6,469 nucleotides of DNA, from contig JAEZYO010000733.1 in NCBI GenBank assembly GCA_023419055.1, positions 1 through 6,469 of the forward strand. Reading direction: 5' to 3'. Shown here one piece after another: positions 1-6,270 of this stretch (the stretch's first letter is position 1; each line of letters opens with the position of its first letter). This DNA comes from Pseudomonadota bacterium (GTDB lineage: Bacteria; Myxococcota; Polyangia; Polyangiales; Polyangiaceae). The position numbers were made by a program, and so were the translations under genes. The notes below the pieces were generated by a model. It made no database searches. It was given only the letters and a program-made list of their open reading frames with translations, and was not told the origin of the DNA.

Positions 1-584
1 CCCCAGGGCGCCTCCGCGTACTCGTGCTCCGCGTTCGTGAAGACGATCGGCGCGTCAGCGGTGCCGACGGCGTGGAGCTTCGCGCCGCGGGGCACGAACA
101 GCGAGCCGAAGCCCGGATCCTTCTTGCCCTCGATCAAGGTGCAAGGCTCGATGGTGAGCGTCTCGCCTTCCTTCACGAAGTAGCGGCCGTCGAGGCCCCA
201 AACCGTGTCGGAGGTGAGCGTGTCGATCGTGATGTTGCCGTCGTCGTCGACGGGAATGGTCTTCTTGCCGTTCGGGCGGTCCGCGTACACATCGGGGCAG
301 CTCGGACCCTGGTTGCCACCGCCGCCGTCGCCCGTGCCACCGGTAACCGGGTCTTCGGCGCCTTCACCGCCGTTGCCCGTGTTACCAGTGCCGCCGTTGC
401 TCGAGGAGCCGCCCTTACCACCGCTGCTGCTCGTGCCGCCCTTGCCGCCGCTGCCGCCCTTGGCGCCGGAGCTGGTCCCGCCGTCTTCGTTCGGTTCACC
501 GGGGTTGTCGTCGTCGTCTCCGCAGCCGACGATCGAAAGCGAAGCAATGAGCGTGCTCATCGCCATGAGAGAAAGCCTTTTCAT
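1..584 (-). CDS. Gly-rich secreted lipoprotein, C-terminus beyond window
   Basis: Partial: 194 codons are present and the 3' end lies past base 1. The start is the ATG at 584, six bases after a GGAGG Shine-Dalgarno sequence (591-595). Residues 1-20 form a lipoprotein signal peptide ending in the lipobox IVGC, with Cys21 as the predicted acylated residue, followed by an acidic DDDD stretch. Residues 35-93 are a low-complexity Gly/Ser/Lys/Thr linker with recurring GGKGG units, probably a flexible tether from the membrane. From about residue 96 a folded domain begins, with motifs VWGLDGRYFV, GETLTIEPCTLIEG, VPRGAKLHAVGTADAPIVFT and a final APW. This pattern recurs in secreted proteins of predicted parallel beta-helix type; the family link is by eye and the function is unknown. 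Cys96 and Cys148 could form a disulfide. It follows the TonB-dependent receptor gene on the same strand, so co-transcription and joint action at the outer membrane are likely but unproven. Confidence 0.85.
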   Translation of the reverse strand, partial: MKRLSLMAMSTLIASLSIVGCGDDDDNPGEPNEDGGTSSGAKGGSGGKGGTSSSGGKGGSSSNGGTGNTGNGGEGAEDPVTGGTGDGGGGNQGPSCPDVYADRPNGKKTIPVDDDGNITIDTLTSDTVWGLDGRYFVKEGETLTIEPCTLIEGKKDPGFGSLFVPRGAKLHAVGTADAPIVFTNAEHEYAEAPW

Positions 585-590
585 CTGAAT

Positions 591-607
591 CCTCCTGATT
601 TCGGAGG
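591..607 (-). promoter_or_regulatory. Hairpin enclosing the lipoprotein Shine-Dalgarno
   Basis: On the minus-strand transcript CCUCC (607-603) can pair with GGAGG (595-591) around a 7-base loop. The 3' arm is the complete Shine-Dalgarno sequence of the lipoprotein gene that starts at 584. The stem is only 5 bp, so it is a modest structure. It could damp translation of the lipoprotein relative to the receptor upstream. The ribosome-binding site is well supported; a regulatory role for the hairpin is inference. Confidence 0.4.
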
Positions 608-683
608 GGTACTGTGCCTTTCGCTCGTGTCGGGTCGGAGCGGGCGAGGAAACTTTCGTGTGACCGTGACCCCGAACGGAAGC

Positions 684-3600
684 TCAATACGTGTACGTCC
701 CGGAGAGAGCGAAAATCGTGCCTTCTCGGTACCGGCTCACGATGCGATCGGAACGATCTTCTTTGCCGAGCGTGACCACGACGGGAGCGTCGAGCAGGTT
801 CGTGGCGTTCAGCTTGAGCGTGAACTGCTTCGCGACATTTTTCGAGACCGTGAGATCCAGGAGGTGGCGCTCTTGCTCGTAGGAATCGTCGAGGCCGATC
901 GTACCCACGGCCACGATGCGCGGGCCGATCAGGTTGTAGAGCAGCCGGACGCCCAGGCCGAGCGGATCGTTCGTGTAGTCGAGCGCCAGGTTCACGACGT
1001 AAGGAGCCTGATTGACCATGGCGCGCGAGTCGTTCGTCGCGATCGAGAGCGCGTTCGGATCGAGCTCGATCCGGGAGTGCGCGAGAGTCAGGTTACCGAT
1101 CAGGGCGAGGTTTCGCGCCGACTCGCTGATGAAATCGAGCGATTTTCGCGCCTCGAGCTCGAGGCCGAGCAGGCGCGCGCCGTCCGCGTTCTGGTACGAG
1201 GTGACGCCTTCGCCCGAGTTGTAGATGTACGGCTCGATGGGATCGTCAAAGATCTTGTAGAAAAAGCTGAAGGCGAGCACTTCACGGATGGTCGGGAAGA
1301 ACTCGAAGCGCAGATCGACGTTCTGGATGTACGTGAGCTCGAGATCGGGCTCGCCCGAGCCAGGCAGCGCGCCGAAATAGTCGGTGTACGTGAACGGTGA
1401 GAGCTCGCGGATTTGCGGCCGCGCCAGGGTTCGCGACACGCCCGCGCGGAGTTTCGTGTCGCTGGTCGCCGAATAGGTCAAGGCGAGCGCCGGTAGGACA
1501 TCGGTGCTCTCGATACTCGCACCCTTCGGATCGGAGCCCGACGAGAACTGCGAGTACGGATCGATGCTTTGATCGGTGCGCTCGACCCGCGCGCCGCCGA
1601 CGAGTCGCAGATCGTCGAAGACGTTGGCGTCGAGCATCAGGTACCCGGCGTAAATCTCGAGACCAGCCGTGTACGCGTCCTCCGGCTTCGTATTCTCGGA
1701 GAAGTTCAAGATCGAGCCGATGTTGTCGTACTGGTAGATCGGGACCGGGCAATCGAGATCGTAAGTCACGCCGGGGCAAGCAAACGGCGCCTCGGTGGCC
1801 GAAGGGCCGCCGCGCAGCGGGCGCGAGTAGTTGAAGCGGCGCGCCGCAAAGTCGCGGTCCTTGATGCTCACGAGACCGCCGAGCTTGAACTTCGCGTCTT
1901 CTGGGTCCTTCGTGACGGGCTGCGTCCAATCGAGGCCGGCGCCGTACGACTTCTCGGTTTGATCCGAGTAGAGGTGCGCGCCGTTCTCCGGCAGGTTCGA
2001 CGACAGCCACGATCCGAGCACCTCGTCGTAGGTGTAGATGGTGTCGCGGGTGTCCGGCTCGGCGCGAGAAGCGACCGCGTAAGACGCGTTCCAGTCGAGC
2101 TCGGCGTGGTTCAGCTCGGGGAACTCGTGCTCGCCGCGCAGCTGGAGGAAGTTCATCGCGCGGCTCACGTAGCGGAGCCGCGCCGTCGTGAGCGTGTTCT
2201 CTGAGTTCTCGTACACGCCGCGCGTCAGTTGCGTCGAGGAGTCCGCGAGCTGGGTGTGAATGCCTTGCAAGGTGAAGCGGTGCCGCCGATCGGGCCAGTA
2301 GCTCACGCTCCCGAGCGCGCCCCAGCTCACCTTGTCCTCGCCGATGTCGGCGCGAAGATTGCGCTCGACGTCCGCCTCCCCGGGGTCGTTCGCGTCGGGC
2401 GCGTAGACCCTGAGCAGGACGTCGTCGCGGCGCTTGAAGGAGCGCGAGTAGTTGATGGAAGCGAGCGCGCCGAAGCGTTGCTCACCGCCCAGGCGAAAGC
2501 CGTTACCCGCCACCACGCTCAGGCCGTAGTTCGGCAGCGAGAAGGTCGTCTTCGGGTTCATCGAGGAGTTGGCGAGTCGCCCGGCGTTCACCAGGTCCGC
2601 GCCCTCGATCGTTCCGCCGCCGGGCTTGGGCTCGCCCGGTTGGAGCACGTACTTCGGAAACTCGTCGGGCAGCGGCCGCATCGAGTCGTCGAAGCCGAGC
2701 CAGTCGGTCTTGCTCCCCCTGTAGCCGAGCCGATCTCGGAAGGTGGTGTTCGTGTCGTACGAGCCGCCGAGCGCTACTTGGAAGAGTGGCTTCGACGGCA
2801 GCTCGCGCGTCTCGATGCGCACGGAGCCGCCCGCGAAGTCGCCCGGCACGTCGGGCGTGAACGTCTTCACGATCGTCACGCTCTCGAGGATGAGCGACGG
2901 AAAGAGATCGAGTGGAATCGCGGCGCGGTCGGGCTCTGGGCTCGGCAGCGGCGCGCCGTTCAAGAGCGCGTTCGTGTAGCGCTCGCCGAGGCCTCGCACG
3001 TAGACGAAGCGATTGCCGACGATGGTGGCGCCCACCACGCGCTGAGCCGCCTGCGCCGCGTTCCCGGCGGGCGTCTTCGAGATCTCCGCGCGCCCGACGC
3101 CGTCTCCCACCGCCGCGGAGCGCTGGCGCGAGATCATCTGCCCTTCGAGGGTCGAGCGATCGGCGTCCGCCACCACTTCCACGGTGTCGACGGCGGCCTC
3201 GTCGGGAAGCAGATCCACGTCGACGCGCTGCACCTCGCCTTCCAGGACGGTGATCTCCTTCACCACCGTCGGCCGGTAGAGCTCGAAGTAAACGCGAATC
3301 GTGTATTTTCCGGGCGGCAGCTCGAGGCGGAAGCGGCCGTCGTAGTCGGAGAGCGTCTTCACGTTCGTACCCGGCACCGAGAGCTGCGCTTCGGGCAGCG
3401 TGTCGTGCTCTTCGCCGTCCTTCACGACGCCCCAGATCACACCCTTGCCCTTCGGAGCTGGCTTCGAGAACGAAGCGGCACCTTCGGCCATCTCCGCTTC
3501 GAGCTCGGCGTCCGAGAGTTCGTCGCCGGCCTCCTCTCCTTCTTCCCGTTCCTTCTGATCGGCGGGCTCGTCTTCCGGAATCTCTTCGGGGACGTCCTCC

Positions 3601-3782
3601 GGCATTTCCTCCTCGTCCGGAGGCTCGCTCGGCTGACCCGTCGCAGGCGCGTCGGCCGCAGGCGGGACGGCAGGTGCCGGCTCACCTTGCGCGTAAGCGG
3701 GGCGAGCGACGAGAACCAAAAGGAGGGCCAGGGCAGTGCGTTCGAGGTGCGGAGAACGGCGCATCGGAGGCTTTGCGCGCAC
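684..3782 (-). CDS. TonB-dependent outer-membrane receptor
   Basis: Predicted outer-membrane active transporter that takes up a ligand using TonB/ExbBD energy; the ligand is unknown. It has 1032 residues, large for the family. Residues 1-31 are a signal peptide ending AYA. Residues 32-110 are a Pro/Glu/Asp-rich spacer. Residues 115-194 look like a carboxypeptidase-regulatory-like beta-sandwich (YDGRFRLELPPGKYTIRV). DTVEVVA (199-205) fits a TonB box. The plug spans about 215-327, with VYVRGLGERYTNALLNG, PLDLFP and TPDVPGDFAGGSVRIET. The rest is beta-barrel, with SRTLARPQIRELSPFTYTDY near 783-802, FYKIFDDPIEPY near 841-852 and an aromatic last residue (Tyr). Cys669 and Cys678 lie close together in a probable loop. 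The start is GTG at 3782; ATG at 3764, six codons in, also leaves a good signal peptide, and neither has a clear ribosome-binding site. The lipoprotein gene follows 99 bases downstream. Confidence 0.95.
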   Translation of the reverse strand: MRAKPPMRRSPHLERTALALLLVLVARPAYAQGEPAPAVPPAADAPATGQPSEPPDEEEMPEDVPEEIPEDEPADQKEREEGEEAGDELSDAELEAEMAEGAASFSKPAPKGKGVIWGVVKDGEEHDTLPEAQLSVPGTNVKTLSDYDGRFRLELPPGKYTIRVYFELYRPTVVKEITVLEGEVQRVDVDLLPDEAAVDTVEVVADADRSTLEGQMISRQRSAAVGDGVGRAEISKTPAGNAAQAAQRVVGATIVGNRFVYVRGLGERYTNALLNGAPLPSPEPDRAAIPLDLFPSLILESVTIVKTFTPDVPGDFAGGSVRIETRELPSKPLFQVALGGSYDTNTTFRDRLGYRGSKTDWLGFDDSMRPLPDEFPKYVLQPGEPKPGGGTIEGADLVNAGRLANSSMNPKTTFSLPNYGLSVVAGNGFRLGGEQRFGALASINYSRSFKRRDDVLLRVYAPDANDPGEADVERNLRADIGEDKVSWGALGSVSYWPDRRHRFTLQGIHTQLADSSTQLTRGVYENSENTLTTARLRYVSRAMNFLQLRGEHEFPELNHAELDWNASYAVASRAEPDTRDTIYTYDEVLGSWLSSNLPENGAHLYSDQTEKSYGAGLDWTQPVTKDPEDAKFKLGGLVSIKDRDFAARRFNYSRPLRGGPSATEAPFACPGVTYDLDCPVPIYQYDNIGSILNFSENTKPEDAYTAGLEIYAGYLMLDANVFDDLRLVGGARVERTDQSIDPYSQFSSGSDPKGASIESTDVLPALALTYSATSDTKLRAGVSRTLARPQIRELSPFTYTDYFGALPGSGEPDLELTYIQNVDLRFEFFPTIREVLAFSFFYKIFDDPIEPYIYNSGEGVTSYQNADGARLLGLELEARKSLDFISESARNLALIGNLTLAHSRIELDPNALSIATNDSRAMVNQAPYVVNLALDYTNDPLGLGVRLLYNLIGPRIVAVGTIGLDDSYEQERHLLDLTVSKNVAKQFTLKLNATNLLDAPVVVTLGKEDRSDRIVSRYREGTIFALSGTYTY

Positions 3783-3984
3783 TGTCTCGGCGAGCCGTGA
3801 CGTCGGGGTGACGCTCGGGCAACTTTGCGACGGGTTCGCCGCTTTCCCGGGGCGGAACCAGAAAGCGCCGACCGGCCGACCTGCACCGAAGCAGGCTGCG
3901 GAGTGGCTTTACGCCGCCGAGCGAATGATCGAGCGTTGGCGCGTTCACTCGTTATTGAACGGTCATTCTTCGGAGGTCAGTGCC
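3783..3984. promoter_or_regulatory. Divergent intergenic region with dyad and tandem repeat
   Basis: This 202-base gap separates the divergently read receptor and OmpA-lipoprotein genes and must hold at least the receptor promoter. A 7-bp perfect dyad, CGCTTTC (3840-3846) and GAAAGCG (3861-3867), flanks a 14-base spacer. A near-exact tandem repeat of GTGACG(C)TCGGG lies at 3797-3807 and 3808-3819, just upstream of the receptor start. Either could be a regulator site. No convincing sigma-70 -35/-10 pair was found on either strand. GGAACC at 3854-3859 followed 17 bases later by CGAC is ECF-promoter-like, but such matches are common in GC-rich DNA. Confidence 0.35.
3971..3977 (+). promoter_or_regulatory. 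Shine-Dalgarno deciding the TTG start at 3985
   Basis: CGGAGGT lies seven bases before the in-frame TTG at 3985. The nearest ATG (4015) has no such motif at a usable distance, and starting there would leave a signal peptide with no basic N-region. The motif therefore supports initiation at the rarer TTG codon. Confidence 0.7.
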
Positions 3985-4839
3985 TTGGTCAGCCGTGTCG
4001 TATTGCGCACCTTGATGGCAGTCGCGTTCTTGCTCGTGGGCTGCGGTTATTCCGAGGAGGAGTGGCAAGCCCAGCTCGCGAAGTACGGCGAGCTCGATCA
4101 GAAGTACCGAGAGGAGCAGGCCGCTCACGAGAAGACGCGACAAGAGCTCGAGAAGACGATGGCTCAAGTCGCCACGCTCAAGGGCGAGCTCGAGAAAATG
4201 GGCGTCAGCGTCGAGTCTCTCAACGAGAAGCTCGAGCAGAGCGGCTCGCAGAACAAGGCGCTCTCGCAGAACCTGCAGGAGATGCAGCGCGCGCTCGACG
4301 AGTACAAGGCGCGCGCCGCGCAGCTCGAGAAGATCAAGCAGCGCTTCGAGCTCCTGCGAGCCAAGCTGCAGAAGCTGACCGACCTCGGTCTGAAGGTCGA
4401 AATCCGTCGTAACCGCATGGTGATCCGGCTCCCCGGGGACGTGCTCTTCGCCTCGGGCGACGACAAGCTCCGCAAAGAGGGCAACAAGGTCCTCGACCAG
4501 GTCGCGGACGTCATCCGCAACGACAAGCAGCTCGCGTCTCGCTACTTCCAGGTCGCCGGCCACACTGACGACAAGCCGCTCAAGGGCGGCCGCTTCGGCG
4601 ACAACTGGGGCCTCTCCACCATGCGCGCCCGCTCCGTGTTGCTCTACCTCATCGCCCCGGTGGGGACGAAGGAGGGCGGCGGTGGGCTGAACCAGGATCG
4701 CCTCCACGCGGCCGGCTATGGCGATACGGATCCGGTGGCACCGAACCAGACGGACGAGGGCCGCCAGCAGAACCGCCGCGTCGAGCTCGTGCTCATGCCC
4801 GACGTCGAGGAGATGCTGGACCTCAAGTCTCTGATTTGA
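3985..4839 (+). CDS. OmpA-family peptidoglycan-binding lipoprotein with coiled coil
   Basis: Predicted lipoprotein of 284 residues that links a membrane to the cell wall. The TTG start at 3985 gives a normal signal peptide: basic N-region (R4, R8), hydrophobic core and lipobox LVGC with Cys20 as the acylated residue. Residues about 23-130 are a long, charged, heptad-like helix rich in Glu, Lys, Leu and Gln, without prolines, so a coiled-coil stalk is expected. Residues about 137-272 are an OmpA C-terminal-like domain: GHTDD (192-196), NWGLSTMRARSV (207-218), AAGYGDTDPVAPNQT (242-256) and QQNRRVELVL (261-270). By analogy with OmpA structures, Asp195 and Arg214 should contact the diaminopimelate of peptidoglycan. 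The sequence does not show whether the anchor is in the inner or outer membrane; Gly21 rather than Asp follows the Cys, so no inner-membrane retention signal is evident. It probably has its own transcript, since a strong hairpin follows. Confidence 0.93.
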   Translation: MVSRVVLRTLMAVAFLLVGCGYSEEEWQAQLAKYGELDQKYREEQAAHEKTRQELEKTMAQVATLKGELEKMGVSVESLNEKLEQSGSQNKALSQNLQEMQRALDEYKARAAQLEKIKQRFELLRAKLQKLTDLGLKVEIRRNRMVIRLPGDVLFASGDDKLRKEGNKVLDQVADVIRNDKQLASRYFQVAGHTDDKPLKGGRFGDNWGLSTMRARSVLLYLIAPVGTKEGGGGLNQDRLHAAGYGDTDPVAPNQTDEGRQQNRRVELVLMPDVEEMLDLKSLI

Positions 4840-4876
4840 TTGCTGATCCGATGTTCAGGCCCTGACGCACTTTTCG

Positions 4877-4908
4877 TCGCCGGGGCGGCCATCGGGTCGC
4901 CTCGGCGA
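4877..4908 (+). terminator. Strong 14-bp hairpin, possible terminator or leader structure
   Basis: The plus-strand transcript folds into an uninterrupted 14-bp stem (4877-4890 with 4895-4908) closed by the tetraloop AUCG. Twelve pairs are Watson-Crick and two are G-U, at 4883/4902 and 4888/4897. On the minus-strand transcript those two become C-A mismatches, so the structure favours plus-strand RNA. It lies 37 bases after the OmpA stop codon, where a terminator would be expected, but no U-tract follows (AACTCGG comes next). It may therefore be a U-less terminator, an RNA-stabilising 3' end, or part of the leader of the sigma-factor operon. Confidence 0.5.
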
Positions 4909-4932
4909 AACTCGGCCTGTACCGCCAGCGTA
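4907..4932 (+). promoter_or_regulatory. Candidate ECF-type promoter of the sigma operon
   Basis: GAAACT (4907-4912) and CGTA (4929-4932) are separated by 16 bases, which resembles the GAAC-type -35 and CGT-type -10 elements used by many ECF sigma factors. ECF operons often activate their own transcription, and the site is upstream of the sigma gene. The match is short and was picked by eye, and it overlaps the 3' edge of the hairpin. Treat it as a hypothesis. Confidence 0.22.
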
Positions 4933-4996
4933 GGGCATCGAGTGGATCGTGAGTCTCGGTAGCGCATCGCCCCTCCTCGGGATAGGAATCGCCCGC

Positions 4997-5566
4997 GTGG
5001 ATACGTTGCGGGAGTCGCGCTCCGTGGACCTGACGGTCGAGGAGTTGATGGAGCGCTACGTCGACGGAAGTCCGGAGGCGTTCGACGCGCTGTACCGTCG
5101 CGTCTCCCCCAACATCATGGGCTATCTGCTCCGGCTGACGCGCCACCGCGAACGAGCCGAGGACCTCTTGCAGGTGACCTTCGCCAAGGTCCACCGCGCC
5201 CGCTCGAGCTACCTGCGCGGCGCGCCCGTGTTGCCCTGGATGCTCGCCATCGCGCGCCGCAGCTTCCTCGACGAACGCCGGGCAGCGAGCTCCCGGAGCG
5301 AAGACCTTTCTCAAGATGGGACGCTCCCCGAGCCGAAGCCCATCGACTCCCAGGTGTCGAACGATGTCTCGGAGGCGCTCGAACGAGCGCTCGATTCGCT
5401 GCCGGAGGCGTATCGTGAAGCGATCCAGCTCACGAAGATCTCCGGGCTCTCGGTGGCGCAAGCCGCCTCGGTCCTCGCCACGAGCGAGACGGCCGTCAAG
5501 CTGCGAGTTCATCGCGGCTACAACCAGCTCCGCAAGGAGCTCGAACGGTTTACGAGAAAGCCATGA
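4997..5566 (+). CDS. ECF-type RNA polymerase sigma factor
   Basis: Alternative sigma factor of the extracytoplasmic-function class, which directs RNA polymerase to stress or envelope promoters. From GTG 4997 it has 189 residues, usual for the class. Region 2 covers about 27-96 (FDALYRRVSP, RAEDLLQVTFAKVHRAR, LPWMLAIARRSFLDERR). A short linker follows (97-124). Region 4 covers about 125-185, with LDSLPEAYREAIQLTKISGL and the helix-turn-helix LSVAQAASVLATSETAVKLR, where VKLRVHRGYNQLR is the probable -35 recognition helix. No long C-terminal extension is present. The start is uncertain: GTG 4997 has AGGAA eight bases upstream, GTG 5024 has GGGAG behind it, and GTG 4949 is the longest option; all keep both domains. 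The stop overlaps the next start as ATGA, so the product is translationally coupled to the membrane protein that follows, its probable anti-sigma factor. Confidence 0.93.
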   Translation: MDTLRESRSVDLTVEELMERYVDGSPEAFDALYRRVSPNIMGYLLRLTRHRERAEDLLQVTFAKVHRARSSYLRGAPVLPWMLAIARRSFLDERRAASSRSEDLSQDGTLPEPKPIDSQVSNDVSEALERALDSLPEAYREAIQLTKISGLSVAQAASVLATSETAVKLRVHRGYNQLRKELERFTRKP

Positions 5567-6270
5567 GCACCGGCTTGCCCGAAGACGATCTGGCCGACCT
5601 CCCGTGGCCGAAGCCGGCAGCGTCGAGCACGGAGTGCTCGAAAGCGATCCGCGAAAAGTGCACGCAGGGGCTCTGCGCCAAGCGCGGCGCCACCGCAGGG
5701 CAGCGGCTGGGCGCGTGCCTCGCGATCACCACGCTGACGCTCGTTCTCACGTACTTTCTCGCCAAGGACACCGGCCAACCCGATCATTGGGTGCGCAGAG
5801 CCGCGTACGGCGCGGTCGGCTGGGGCATCGTCCTCGCGGCGGTGCTGTTCGCCGGGCTCGCTCGCCCGCCCGGTCGTCGCGGTAGCAAGAACATCCGAAT
5901 CGCGCTCGCATTCCTGACGCCGATCGTCTTCCTCGGTTACACGGTCGTCGCAGCCACGCACAGCGTGTCGTTCGAGACCTTCTCGCAAGGGGCCTACGCC
6001 GCACACGCGGTGCGCTGCGGCTTCGTCGCCCTCCTGATCGGCGGGCTGGTCTCCGCCGGCATCCTCTTGAGCTTTCGTCATACCGATCCGCTGACACCGG
6101 GGATCTCCGGCGCTCTCGCGGGCCTCGCCGGTGGCATCACGTCGGCCCTCGGGGTGGGCATCGCGTGCCCGAGCACCGAGGCGTGGCACGCCTGCTTCTC
6201 TCACGGACTCGCGGTCGTTGCGTTGGTCCTCTTGGGCTGGCGCTTCGGGCGGCGCGTCCTCTCGCCGTGA
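5563..6270 (+). CDS. NrsF/DUF1109-like six-helix membrane anti-sigma factor
   Basis: Probable inner-membrane protein (235 residues) that holds the upstream sigma factor inactive. Six hydrophobic helices lie near residues 49-67, 80-100, 111-132, 148-171, 180-200 and 211-230. Positive loops (RPPGRRGSK at 101-109; the RFGRR tail) place both ends in the cytoplasm. The 48-residue N-terminal tail would contact the sigma factor. The segment DPLTPGISGALAGLAGG, then ACPSTEAWHACFSHG and a GRR end, resembles the NrsF/DUF1109 family, in which conserved periplasmic cysteines sense thiol-reactive stress. Here Cys152, Cys202 and Cys211 would sit at or near the periplasmic face, with His209 and His214 beside them. 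The N-terminal tail adds Cys25, Cys33 and Cys38. ATG overlaps the sigma stop (ATGA). Family assignment is by pattern and gene order; an unrelated six-helix regulator remains possible. Confidence 0.75.
   Translation: MSTGLPEDDLADLPWPKPAASSTECSKAIREKCTQGLCAKRGATAGQRLGACLAITTLTLVLTYFLAKDTGQPDHWVRRAAYGAVGWGIVLAAVLFAGLARPPGRRGSKNIRIALAFLTPIVFLGYTVVAATHSVSFETFSQGAYAAHAVRCGFVALLIGGLVSAGILLSFRHTDPLTPGISGALAGLAGGITSALGVGIACPSTEAWHACFSHGLAVVALVLLGWRFGRRVLSP

Noticed and set aside
381..480. Short tandem DNA repeats as a possible CRISPR or satellite
   Set aside because: The repetition comes from Gly/Ser/Lys codons of the lipoprotein linker; units are irregular and there are no spacers.
205..588. Proline-rich plus-strand frame with PPLPPL repeats
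   Set aside because: It is the reverse reading of the Gly-rich linker codons of the lipoprotein on the other strand.
24..1400. 458-residue plus-strand open frame opposite the lipoprotein and receptor genes
   Set aside because: It lies antisense to two well-supported genes, has Ala/Arg/Val-rich composition typical of GC-rich shadow frames and no recognisable domain.
2229..3800. 523-residue plus-strand open frame antisense to the receptor N-terminal half
   Set aside because: Arg/Val/His-rich with no domain; its length is explained by scarce stop codons in GC-rich DNA opposite a real gene.
3736..3984. N-terminal extension of the OmpA frame upstream of TTG 3985
   Set aside because: It would overlap the receptor 5' end and bury the lipoprotein signal peptide inside the protein; a good ribosome-binding site precedes TTG 3985.
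3952..4707. 251-residue Leu/Glu-rich minus-strand frame
   Set aside because: It mirrors the coiled-coil region of the OmpA lipoprotein; GAG and CTC codons are complementary, so a helix-like shadow is expected.
4840..4996. A small gene or RNA between the OmpA and sigma genes
   Set aside because: Apart from the hairpin and a weak promoter-like match, no start with ribosome-binding site and no known RNA pattern was seen.
5518..6204. 228-residue minus-strand frame opposite the anti-sigma gene
   Set aside because: Arg/Gly/Ala-rich without domains, and opposite a gene with clear membrane helices and coupled start and stop.
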